Origin: Dimorphilus gyrociliatus
Lineage: Eukaryota > Annelida > Polychaeta > Dinophilidae
Length of the DNA stretch: 64,000 bases
Direction of reading: 5' to 3'
NCBI GenBank assembly: GCA_904063045.1
Contig: CAJFCJ010000008.1
Location: forward strand, 806,001 to 870,000
Under the pieces are notes generated by a model. The model made no database searches. It saw only the letters and a list, made by a program, of their open reading frames with translations, and was not told the origin of the DNA. The position numbers were made by a program, and so were the translations under genes. This document shows, piece after piece, positions 11,362 to 21,686 of this stretch. Position 1 is the first letter of the stretch, and every line of letters begins with the position of its first letter.

Positions 11362-11877
11362 TTATGGTCTCAATAAAAATATTGTTATTGAACCTCCAGC
11401 AATTAGAAGTATTAGGAAAGCAATAAGGTTGATTATTAAGGCTCGTTGTGCCAAAATGTTAGCTTCTTTGGGAAGTCCTTTATTGTAGCAAGTTCTCGAT
11501 CGCAGAGAATACCGTAGCGCAAAAATTCCTGTTATATTTAATATATATGTATTAAAACTAAAAACAAGTCATTATTGTAAGATATAAATTTAATTACCAA
11601 TAAAAATATTAAGAATTGTCATAACTACAGAAAAATGTAAATATGTCCTTGTCTTCTTTTTTACTTTCTTCAACGCAGATGCCTGAGGTTCAAGTGTCAC
11701 TGGATGACTAAATATCGGTATTGATTTAACACTATTAGTTTGCTTCAATGATTGAATATCTATGTTCAACTCTTCTTCAAAATTATGATTGGCAGATAAT
11801 CCATAACTTGTTGACGTTTCCCAAGTCTTTTCATCCCATTCTTTTTCCCTTTTACTTAACTTCAGGGTCTTCGGCAT
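11362..11877 (-). CDS. CD225/dispanin (IFITM-like) two-pass membrane protein
   Basis: Two exons: 11598-11877 and 11362-11528 (148 aa), joined across a 69-bp GT-AG intron (phase 1). The N-terminal 85 residues are hydrophilic. They are followed by a first hydrophobic segment running into IFALRYSLRSR, the signature loop YNKGLPKEANILAQRA, and a second hydrophobic segment ending AGGSITIFLL. Hydrophobic segment, basic loop with Y..G...A...A, second hydrophobic segment is the CD225 domain layout shared by IFITM, PRRT and SYNDIG proteins. The usual GD of the loop reads GL. The start at 11877 is the first ATG; the frame is open a little further upstream. The function of this family member is not deducible. 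Confidence 0.72.
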
Positions 11878-12301
11878 AGTCACGACTGTGTCATTCACAG
11901 GTCGATATTAGTATTAAATTTGAATTACGTGAAAAATGGGCGTATGTAATATGATTCAGGGCAAAATTCGAATCTTAATAGGCCTTTCATTCTTGACTAG
12001 TCCATATTGACGACCTTAAGTTGAATTGAAAATAGATATTACCTTCTACTATTTCAAGTAATCTGAAAGCCAACGCCATCTTTCGTTTTTAGGAGTTGTG
12101 TATATACGGGGAAACTTAATTTATACATAAAAGAACGATATCACTAATCAATTTTCTCGTTCCAGAATTAAATAAGAAGTCTATAATTAATCTGACATTT
12201 TATCAGAGTTAATTACATCCTTTTATTATAACATAGATTACTTAACTGATAAAACTCTTATATTCACCGAATGCAGATCTTTGTCTTAGGTTGTTGAAAT
12301 T
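11878..12301. other. Divergent region, CD225-type gene / GPCR-2
   Basis: AT-rich spacer that should hold the promoters of both flanking genes. An ACACAG acceptor-like site lies 8 nt upstream of the CD225 ATG, so a 5' UTR intron is possible. Nothing else was seen. Confidence 0.35.
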
Positions 12302-13539
12302 ATGCTTAATTCAAGTGATCAACGATTGCGCAATTTTTTCGGGACTTTAGGAATCTTATGTACGCTTATTGGAATATTGGGTGTAATAGGTAATTTGTTA
12401 ATACTACTCCTGATATTGTTTGTTAAAAGTTTACATAAGAGTCGCTTTGGTTTAGTTTTTGCTCTTTCACTTATTGATTTCATTTTGGCGACTATAGTTA
12501 CAGCATTTGGAATTTTACGTTTACGTTTCCTTAATGATGATAATAATCCAATTATTCATTATGTATATTATAAAACGAACTTTATTTGTATATCTCTACA
12601 TTTCGTCCCTATGGTACTAATGAACGTATCATATTGGCTGTTGGTTTTTGTTACTTTAGAAAGATATTTGAGTCTTCGTTATCCGTTAAAGCATAAAGTT
12701 TACTTTAAAAAGTATATTGTTTTTGGAGGGATGCTCATTCTAGTTATATTTTGCTCCTTTTTCTCTCTTCTCCTAATCTCTTGGAAAAAGTTGTCCAAAC
12801 GACCAGGAAAGAATAGAAAAATTTTATGCAACGGTATTTGTATATTCCGCTTTCAGCCGATAGTAAATTAAAATTCTATTTTTATTAAGGTATTATTTCA
12901 AAAGATAAAACGTCATGGATTGTTGTTAGTATTGTTGGAGCCTTATTGCCTACAACTATCGTTGTTGTTTTATCATACTTAATGGTTTCAATTGCCACGA
13001 ATCATTGGAGGAGAAAGATGGAAACAACCAAAAGAATAGCAACGATACAATCGAAATACACAATGAACAATAATAGTATGGCTAAGTATGGGAATGAATG
13101 GATGAAATCCTATCAAGATAGTCTCACAACTGCAAAATTATCAAGTATAAAAACGTCATTTCCAGTTGGTCTACTTTTCTTTCAGAAGTCTCCTTTAAAT
13201 TTACTTTACTGTTTTGGAAATCAAATTAAAGTCAAGTCAAATGGAAATAGTATTTTTAGTGATGAAAATGCAACTAGGAGAAATTTACCAGCTAAATCGA
13301 TAAAATTCCTTTGCCTGGTTCTTATATTTCAAGTGATTCTACGAATTCCTTTCCTTGTAACGAGAACCCTCCGTATGGTTAGTTGTTCAAATTGTGATCG
13401 TTCAAAGACTGTAATAGCAGATACTTTTAGTACAATTTCTCAAATATTAACTGTTATGGTAAATCCATTTATATTTACTCTAATGAATCGTCAATTTAGA
13501 CAAGGTCTCTCATTATTTTGTAGATGTTGCAGAACTTAA
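12302..13539 (+). CDS. Class A GPCR, orphan (GPCR-2), paralogue of GPCR-3
   Basis: Two exons: 12302-12833 and 12890-13539 (393 aa). The 56-bp intron (GTATTT to TTAAG, phase 1) falls in the second extracellular loop. Seven transmembrane segments are visible. TM3 ends LERYLSLRYPLKHK (ERY for DRY), and TM7 ends NPFIFTLMNRQFRQG (NPxxF for NPxxY). The third intracellular loop is long, and TM6 has VILRIPFLVTRTLR instead of CWxP. GPCR-3, next door, is clearly a paralogue and has no intron at this site. The ligand is unknown. Confidence 0.85.
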
Positions 13540-13833
13540 TAAAATATACAAAAAATAGCTAAATATTAAGATTCTATAATTAATAGGAATATTAATTAAT
13601 CAACCCTCGTTTTTTTTTCTTTATTTATCTGATAAGAAAAGTGATTTCAACAATAGACACGTGTTTTTCTATGATAGAAACTTTTAGCAGTTGCTTAAGT
13701 GTCAGGTTGTAAATATTGGATGGCTGTTATCGGGAAATAAACACAGTTAATAAGACGTTGTCAAGCGATAAATGATTCTTTCTGCTATTCGTGATTAACA
13801 GTAAGCTAGTAGCTTCTCAAAAAGAATAGAAAA
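13540..13833. other. GPCR-2 / GPCR-3 spacer
   Basis: AT-rich spacer holding the 3' UTR of GPCR-2 and the promoter of GPCR-3. No further feature. Confidence 0.35.
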
Positions 13834-15168
13834 ATGGCTTCGGAGCTTCTTTCAAATAATAATACGAGTTCTGCCGCTAAAAGTTTTTATCTTTCAATGA
13901 AAACGTGCACTATACTTATTGGAACATTTGGTACTGTTGGTAATGCAGCTATTTTGGCTATGGTTGTTCAAGATAAATCTTTACGTAAATGCAGATACGC
14001 ATTTGTTGTGGCTCTTACCATTATCGACCTAATTTTGGCTATAATTAGTACTTTTTTAGCCGTTTTGCGACTTGCTTTCCAGCAAAATTTCCATCATCCG
14101 GCCCTTCAATATATTTTATATAAAGATAATTTCCTTTGTGCCTTTTTTCGCTTAGCGCCATTTGCTTTCCTTCATTTGTCAATTTGGACTTTGTTTTGTG
14201 TCTCATTAGAACGTCTAATCGCTGTTAGATTTCCTTTTAAGCATGTACTCATCTTTACAAAAAGGACGGTTATATGCCTCCTATTGGTTATTTATATACC
14301 GTCAATTATTCTAACTCTCATGTCTATATTCCCAATCAATCCCGGAAGTTCAATTCCTGTGGACAGACGACCCAAGGTATTCTGTTCAGGAATTATAGCA
14401 GCTAGTCACAAACGTTGGATAATCACCGTAATGATTGGTTTAGGTTTACCAACCATTCTCGTTGTTTCGACATCCTATTGGGCAGTTTTAATTGCCAACA
14501 ATCATTCGAGAAAAATGGAGGCGAAACGTCAAAATTTGGCCTATATTCAAGGCAAATTTAGATCTGCTAATTGTGGCCATAGAGAAAGGAGAGATATGGG
14601 AAAGAAAGAAGACAATTGCGAAGGATACGAGAAGAAACATTGCACTAGAATTTTTCGTTCAATGACATTTTCAATCAGTATGATTGCTATTGAAGATGCA
14701 ACATTTAGCCTTCAAAAGCAACGTAGGAGTATCTCTTTTGAGTCCTTAGATACAATTGATAAAGAATGGTCAAATGATATTTTAACAAAACTCAATGGAA
14801 TGAATAACGCAAAAAGTGAAAAAGATACAACTTCTACAATTTCTTCAAGAAAACAATCTTTATCTTTGGATAGGTGTTCAACAAGCAAACTACCGAAAAA
14901 TTCTACTAAGAATTGGTCACCAAAAGCTATTAAATTCCTTTCGATGGTTCTCATCTTTCAAGTGATTTTAAGATCTCCAGCCGTCGTAACAAGCGGTCTC
15001 AGAATGCTTTGTGTTGGTTGTAATAGACAAAATTTAGCTATTGCAGATTCGTTCTGCGGTCCCGTTCAACTATTGACAATCATGCTTAATCCATTCGTTT
15101 TCACATTAAGAAATCGACCATTCCGTCAAGCTGCTAATAATTTTTTCGGTCAATGTTGTAAACGTTAA
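13834..15168 (+). CDS. Class A GPCR, orphan (GPCR-3), intronless paralogue of GPCR-2
   Basis: A single exon of 444 aa with seven transmembrane segments. It shares with GPCR-2 the first intracellular loop (KSLRKCRYAFVVAL), TM3 end SLERLIAVRFPFKH, the site FCSGII where GPCR-2 has its intron, TM6 VILRSPAVVTSGLR and TM7 end NPFVFTLRNRPFRQA. The third intracellular loop is longer (about 140 residues, Ser/Lys-rich), suggesting phosphorylation control. Tandem position and identity show local duplication. The ligand is unknown. Confidence 0.87.
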   Translation: MASELLSNNNTSSAAKSFYLSMKTCTILIGTFGTVGNAAILAMVVQDKSLRKCRYAFVVALTIIDLILAIISTFLAVLRLAFQQNFHHPALQYILYKDNFLCAFFRLAPFAFLHLSIWTLFCVSLERLIAVRFPFKHVLIFTKRTVICLLLVIYIPSIILTLMSIFPINPGSSIPVDRRPKVFCSGIIAASHKRWIITVMIGLGLPTILVVSTSYWAVLIANNHSRKMEAKRQNLAYIQGKFRSANCGHRERRDMGKKEDNCEGYEKKHCTRIFRSMTFSISMIAIEDATFSLQKQRRSISFESLDTIDKEWSNDILTKLNGMNNAKSEKDTTSTISSRKQSLSLDRCSTSKLPKNSTKNWSPKAIKFLSMVLIFQVILRSPAVVTSGLRMLCVGCNRQNLAIADSFCGPVQLLTIMLNPFVFTLRNRPFRQAANNFFGQCCKR

Positions 15169-16128
15169 AAAACACATAGTATCTTTTAATATTAAAATTA
15201 TTATTTGATCATTTACAATCTATATATAAACATTGAAGTAAAATAATATTTATGGATATAGTTAAGTTTTTATATTGCAAAATTTCGCCTAGTTTGTCAG
15301 CTATAAGTATCTATTTATACTTCTTTATTAATTGATTAATTTATTTGGTTAGAAAGCTATGATTCAGATAAATGTGGTGCATTTTTTTTCTTTACTTCCA
15401 CGAATGTATTAAGCATTCTTTTGGTCTGCAATTCATTTATTTAAAGGTTATTCGTGAATAAAAGAATTAAACTATTAATAGCTCGAAGAACTTAGTTTTT
15501 CTATTTCAATATCAATGCTCATATCTTTAAAAGCAACTAAGCGTAAACTTAACTTTTGACTCTTTTGAATATAGAATAATAACATTTACTAAAGAAATTC
15601 CAAAAAGGTACAAATTCCTTTTTTAAAGGGCAGACCTATATTTTTTTTTGGAAATATATACAGTATATAGGATAAATTGAGAAAGCCTCTTCTAATAATT
15701 TAAATATAAAACTCAAGCTTTTGTTTGAAATTGAAATTATTATTTATACAAGTTAAGCTTAAGTCGTGAGAGACTTCAAGAAATAAACTAGGCCTATATA
15801 TTAAACTATATAACAAAAATGTAGAAGATTTTCTTTTCTTTTTTTTTATATTTTTTTTAAAAAAAAAAAATAATCATAAATCAAAAAAAAATCATTTTAT
15901 TGCACAGAGATATAAAAAAAACAAAATGGTACAATAACAAAATATATTATCTTAGATGAATAAATCATCTTAAACGGTTTTAAAATTTGAATATTTCAAA
16001 AAAGAAAGAGAGAGAAAAAACGATACACAAATATATTATTACACATATGAATATTTGTTTGTATATATATATTTCTGATTGTTTGTTTGTATGTTTGTTT
16101 TCTTTTTAAACAGTTGAGGAGAGAGAAC

Positions 16129-16160
<32 letters not shown>

Positions 16161-16436
16161 CGTTCAAGTGAACAAATTTCATATAAATAACTTAATTTAA
16201 AAAAAAACATAATAACTTTGTTAAATTTTTCGATAGAAAAAAAATTGTTTGAAGCACCAAAAATATCAAAAAAAAGAAAAAACTGTTACATTTTCTTTCT
16301 TTGAATTTTCTTTCTCTTTTTTTTTACGCATCTTTTAATAGTGAAAAAAAAATGAAAATATAGTTATTTCTCTTTGCTTTTTCCTTTTCTTCCTTCACTT
16401 ATTCAGACAGTAAAAATTCAAAAATAATATTTACTT
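15169..16436. other. AT-rich intergenic DNA with homopolymer runs
   Basis: This region lies between GPCR-3 (+) and the 3' end of the second SEA gene (-). Long A and T runs (15840-15905, 16196-16330) and a GA microsatellite dominate. No coding signal on either strand. Confidence 0.5.
16129..16160. repeat. GATA/GA microsatellite
   Basis: A short GATA run passes into a GAGAGA run of about 20 bp. Non-coding. Confidence 0.8.
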
Positions 16437-19400
16437 TTACGTGATATTAGATACGGTGGTTTGTATTTGTTCAGTCACATTTCCCACCGCTTTTACTTCG
16501 TAGTTAGTTGTTAAATTTGTATCGGTTGCTATCTCTATTGTTGGAGACGTTGTTGAATCATCCGATTTTTTAGTGGTAAATTGTGTTTCTTCTTTTGTTT
16601 GATAAGTTGTGGTACGACTACTAGCGCCATCTTCTGTAGTCAAATGGTCAGTTGTTACAAAATCCCTAGCTGCTGTCGTTAGCTGAGCAGCTGGTGAGGT
16701 AGATAATTCAACTATTTTCTTAGTTGTTTGAATTGTGGTAGTTAATGATGATGTAGTTGCTTTATTCATTGAACGTGATGTATGAAAAATAGTTGTTTGT
16801 TCCCGAAATGTTGAGGCTTTAACGCTATCTTCCAATGGTTTATATGTCTGAACGAATTCATCCGACTTAGTTTTGAACACTGATTTAATGTTATTCTCCA
16901 ACTCCAGAACGCTTATGTCTTTAATTAATGATAATCTTACTACAGCTACAATGCTTCCTTGTCTAAAAATGATTTAATATTAAAAAAAAAACAAAGATAA
17001 ATAAATAAATCAAATAAAAAAGAAAAAGTAATAAAAATACTAAAGAACTGAAACTTTTACATTAAAATTAAAATAATAATAATAATACGAAAAAAAAAGA
17101 TAGAGAAAAAGAGAGAAGCTCCGAAAGACTGAAAGAATGAATGAACGAACGAACGAATGAATGAATGAATGAAAGAAAAGAGGGGAAATAATAGAAAAAT
17201 ATTCTTTGAAGATAGAAAAAAGTAAATTCCTTTAAAGCTTACTCGAATTTGATCACTGAGCAATTGTTAAAGTCTGTTTCCTGTATGCCAGCTTTCACCT
17301 GTTTTCGGGATAAAATTTTTTATATAACTCTATGTATTATAATATATGTCACTTCTTTTCTTATACTTTCTCCTTTTGAGAAATAATAAAAGAAAAGGAT
17401 AGGCTGATATTTAATTTTTATAATGTACCAGTTCGCAAGTTTTCTTCGATAGGTATTTAAAGCTATCACTCTTCTTATCAGATAATTTGCTATCAAAAGT
17501 TTTGTCATATTTAAAAGAGACTTCGTAAGGAAACGTGGTAGGCGTCTTTGTAGGTAATATGGTTGTTTTAGTGCTTGAATCATTTTTGTTTGCAGCTTTT
17601 ACTGTTAAAAAATTAATGATTACTAAAACTAATAAACTTGTATAAATAAACTAAAATAGATCTATTTATAACTTCTTACTGATATTCTACGGATACTATA
17701 TGGTGGTTACAATGGGAAGACTTTGCATATTTCAAATTGTACTAAGCCCCTATATGAACTTATATTTCACGTGATTTCTTTTTTTATATAAAGCATACAC
17801 TCGGCGGACAGTTAATCAATGGAGGTCGGAAAGCCATTGACCCTTCTAAGTCACTTGTGCGTTTAAATTTTTAGAGAGACAGGTAAACTGTTTGAAAGTA
17901 GAGGAACTTACGGGCGAATATAACAGCAGCTGCACAAGCACCAGCCGCAACAAGAGCGATTATTACCACGGCTAGAACCATAGTTCTCCAGTTCTTCTTG
18001 TACTTTTTCTTCTCTATATTCGACTCCAGAGCTGCTTCCGAATGTTTCAGATCTTCAGGACTTTCAAAAGCTGCGTTATTATATGAAGCTAACCTTGGAT
18101 CTTTTAGTCCGTTAGGCAGTCTTAGACTATCCCCCGTCTGAGTGCTAATTTCCGACTTGGTATCATTGTATTCGGAGCCATCGTCATTATTTCGTATATC
18201 GCCGTTGCCCATGTAATATTGATGGTCTTCAGCATAGTAACTCGTTTCGGCAATTGGCTCCAATTTAGGTCGCCTTTCAAATATTAACTTTCTTTTTGCA
18301 TAAGCATCTAATTTCCTAGGCCTAGGTATAGCATTTGAATTGCCGTCCAACGTAGGTTTAAAGTATGTTGTTACGCCACTTCTAGATAATCCACCATCGT
18401 GAGTGGGCGGCATTGAATAATTTTGATTAACGTCTTTTGTTTGTTTCAACGAATCGTTTCGATACGGATCGTCGCGGGAATACTGCCTTGGATCCGAATG
18501 TTGTCGTCGATTTACGGGTGGTGAGGAAGGCGAGACGTTAATATGCTTCGCATCTAGATATAATTTTGACGGCCACTGTTGGGAATAACAATGCTCGGAG
18601 GGAGGATTGGATAATATTCACAACTGATACCCCTTTGTTTATTTTTTGCACTAACCGAGTTTACTTAACTTTGGCCTATAATATCTAAAAGCAATTGTCT
18701 CTTAAGCTTTTTTTTGTAATTTACAAACAGTCATAAAAACAAGTTAAAAAAGAAAGTTATTAAATGCATGGCGTCAGGTTACTTTGTCATTTAAAGCCTT
18801 AGAAGCTCCACTGGACACGTGATACGAAGGAAAGGCTCAATATAATCAAATTGAATGAAAGATTGTATGAAAATTTTCTAAGGGCCTAACAGAAGGATAA
18901 ATATTGAAAATATTTTTAACATTACGTTGAAACGACTATTAAGTACAAAAGAGAATAGAGAATAAGATATGACATAAACGCTAATTCAATGAACGACCTA
19001 TTTTTCGTTATTTTCTTACTTATCCTACGTGAACAGTATGGACCATTTCGCAAACTATCTTCTACGTCTATCGTGTATCAGAAAGTATTTATGTAATGTA
19101 TACCGATATAATATAGTATGTTGTCTATAAATACAATATATATATATATATATATACAGTATAGTTATGCATATCAATCATATCAATATCCTCATACTAG
19201 GCCTAAGAAAATATTTCGAATAACAAAAACATAAATATAAAAATCGAACACTTAACAATAGTGTATATATTCTTATAAAACTTAGCATATTTGAAATTTT
19301 TACAAGCTAATTTTTAATTATAATTTAACTTGAATAAAATTGTACAAAATGGTAGACTTGATAAGAAAAGTAATTACTATTCTGTACTGTCGTCGAAAGA

Positions 19401-19539
19401 TTAATTAGTTTGACATAGGCCTAGGTAGAGAGAAGTGAAAAGAGAGAATAATACAGCCGCGTTTTGTGCATTGAAAGCACTTGCCAATAGGGAATAATTT
19501 AATTATTCTTACGTCGGAATAAGAACTTGTCCAAGCCAT
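16437..19539 (-). CDS. Type II membrane protein with one SEA domain and a Thr-rich tail
   Basis: Five exons: 19513-19539, 17912-18575, 17429-17601, 17243-17298, 16437-16962 (481 aa). The phases agree throughout. The first exon (MAWTSSYSD, donor GTAAGA) is 937 bp upstream and is inferred from its strong donor, matching phase and likeness to the YSD-containing first exon of the SEA gene at 7100. A cytoplasmic N terminus of about 200 residues is followed by one helix (about 205-230), a SEA domain (about 255-345) with the break-type motif GSIVAV at 309-314, and a Thr/Ser-rich C terminus without a regular array. The architecture equals that of 4438-7100, so the two are probable paralogues. Role as a cell-surface mucin is inferred. 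Confidence 0.78.
17133..17180. repeat. GAAT/GAAC tetranucleotide repeat
   Basis: About ten tandem copies of GAAT with a central block of GAAC, within the intron between 16963 and 17242. Confidence 0.8.
18576..19512 (-). other. Long first intron of the second SEA gene
   Basis: At 937 bp this is far longer than most introns here. It holds a TA microsatellite at about 19138-19156 and no coding signal. It may carry regulatory sequence or hide a missed exon. Confidence 0.4.
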
Positions 19540-19904
19540 TTGGAAATTTTCTATATCTTACTAAAGAAATTGAGAGGATTGCAGAAGAAAACAGATGTAT
19601 CTACGTGACGAACATAATCGAGAAGGTAAGCCTTTACTCCATTTAATTTCGTAACATTCTTCTTCGCTGCCGTGCGGCGATCTATTGAACAGATTCTTAA
19701 AGGAGGGCAATAGTATATATAGAAAAGCGACTGGCTACCCCTTCCCATTCATAGAGGGAGGCGATTTTAACGGCATGCAATACACTTCAAGAAAAGTTTT
19801 ATATAACTATATTATATATATATATATATATATATTCTATAAGCATTTTTCCTGTCTACATTCACGTCAAGAAAAGAAGTCGTTCGTAGGCCTATGTTCT
19901 ATTA
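19540..19904. other. Intergenic spacer with TA repeat
   Basis: This spacer should hold the promoter of the second SEA gene and the 3' UTR of the 114-aa gene. A TA run lies at about 19814-19834. The short ORFs in both directions are not convincing. Confidence 0.4.
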
Positions 19905-20808
19905 TTACAGGTGATCCTTTATCAACTGGATAGAACTATCAGGTCTCGAGAATATGAAATTGAATTGTGGCTTTCCGTTCTGAGAACAACTTCCCAGGAA
20001 CGCTTTCAATCCAGCATTCCATTTAATTTTCAACAGCATTTCACTCTGTTGAGAACCGGCCATTTTAAACTCCAACTCTCCTGTACCCTCTTTAGGTGTT
20101 TCCGGTAAATCGAAACTGCAATAATTAAAAGAACAATCAGCTTTTACTTAAGCATTTATATAAACTATAGCGAAAAAAAATTTTTATATATCACGTGACA
20201 CAATAATATGAGCAAGTGAGTACGAAGAAGCCCCGCCCATTAACTTTTCTCGCTTACGTAAAAGATATATTCACATACACAAAATATGCCAACAAAGCAA
20301 AAAATAATAACAATATCATACATCTCTTACAAATATATACAAATATTAATAATTTTAATATACTGAATATTCTATAGGACTAAATAAAATGAAAGAATTT
20401 ATACTGTTTCCCTTTTTAAAACTTAATTACGAAGCACTTTTGCCCATTGCCTTTTATTCGAATTCCAATCATTTTAAACATTTTCACAGTAAAAGACTTG
20501 AATATTTTTATATAAAAAAACTTTTCTATTCTTTCTTCTTTTATTAGATTTTTAAGTAAAGAAATAAATTACAGTTTCAATTCTAAAATGTTCTTTTTTA
20601 AACTAGCTTCTTCTTTTTTTTAATAATGGAAGAATAAAGAACAAAATAAGAGAACATATATAAAAACTGCCTACCTAACGCCGCTAATAGGAAATTTCAA
20701 TTGTACTTTTCGATCTTCTACAACGCACGATCCCAAAACTGGAATATTCTGCGCCGACATAGGCATTGCCAAATACATGGTAGCTACACCAGTATAACTA
20801 TCCGCCAT
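19905..20808 (-). CDS. Unrecognised 114-aa cytosolic protein
   Basis: Two exons: 20675-20808 and 19905-20115, with a 559-bp intron (phase 2). The protein starts MADSYTGVATMYLAMP, has no signal peptide or transmembrane helix, and looks like alternating beta strands: IPVLGSCVVEDRKVQLKF, then GELEFKMAG, EMLLKIKWN and PQFNFIFSRP. Both exons have good splice sites and balanced, non-AT-biased codon use, which supports a real gene. I do not recognise the family. The start context AAGATGGCGG is favourable. Confidence 0.65.
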
Positions 20809-21249
20809 CTTCTTTTTGTTTTGCCTTTTAAATATTTAAAAAATATATTAAATCATTAGCGTCTTGTCGTGTTCTTTTTGACGTTGGAAAATAAACGAAT
20901 TAATATTAGAAAACTGGAAAAAATTACGTGTGAAAAATTTAACGGTAGGTATCGTATGCCTTACCTTTAGATAATCCGGAGGCGAACTGCAAAGATGTTT
21001 TTGGCAATGTGATTGATGTTAGCCTAGTTTAATGCGGAACGGAAAGCTGATTTGTTCCTTGCACTGCTATGAAAATCTTGAGCCTAATATTTTTCTCATT
21101 AGCTTAAAACAAATCTCGATAAAGGAATCCTAAAGTTGTATTTTTCGTTGAACCGAATAAGAATACTTTTTATTACCATCGTTAACATGTGGGACAGCAA
21201 TCCTGAGCTCTAAGGCCTATTGAGAACTTCTTATCACATTAAAAGAAAA
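20809..21249. other. Intergenic region
   Basis: Upstream region of the 114-aa gene. No supported feature. Confidence 0.35.
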
Positions 21250-21250
21250 A

Positions 21251-21548
21251 TGAATTGTGGTAAAAAAAATTTGAAGTGCTTTTTGCAGTAGTACTTCTTA
21301 CGTCTTCTTGTTTATTGATTATATCAATGCCTACTCATCTTTGTTTATACAACATTTTTAGAAGTGCCTTATTAATCTCATTTATTCTCAAAATAACACA
21401 TAAATCGCCTAACTGTGCCTTACGTAGTGATGCCTGTTGGGTAAAAAATTACAGTATTACAACGTGCAACATCCGAATATGTTTGGAATTTGCACTAAGC
21501 CAGGCAGCAGTTTACGATCAATTTTCTAGGCAACTGGTAATAAAATAA
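21251..21548 (+). CDS. Candidate small secreted Cys-containing peptide
   Basis: An 88-codon open frame (from about 21276) ends with a stop overlapping an AATAAA. Its start reads as a signal peptide (VVLLTSSCLLIIS), followed by a Cys-bearing region (SPNCALRSDACW, TTCNIRICLEF). The only nearby in-frame ATG would come from the ATG at 21251, if the 29-bp GTAAAA-to-TGCAG stretch is removed; that is very short for an intron, so a more distant first exon is equally possible. The inner methionine is another start. No family recognised. It could be a chance ORF. Confidence 0.28.
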
Positions 21549-21686
21549 ATTGAAATTTCAAATTTCGGCTCCTCAGTCAGTCTAAGTTTGGTATGTTTTA
21601 TCTTACACATGTCAAAACAATTTTGCTATTTATTTTATTTAGAAAATAAATTTTAATTTTTCCTTAATAGTACAACTGAGTTTTTT

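Noticed and set aside
11273..11488. 71-codon plus ORF downstream of GPCR-1
   Set aside because: It overlaps the receptor end in another frame, then runs antisense to the CD225 exon.
15840..15905. Possible hairpin or retroposon tail in the A/T runs
   Set aside because: Simple homopolymers without target-site duplication, terminal repeats or a body.
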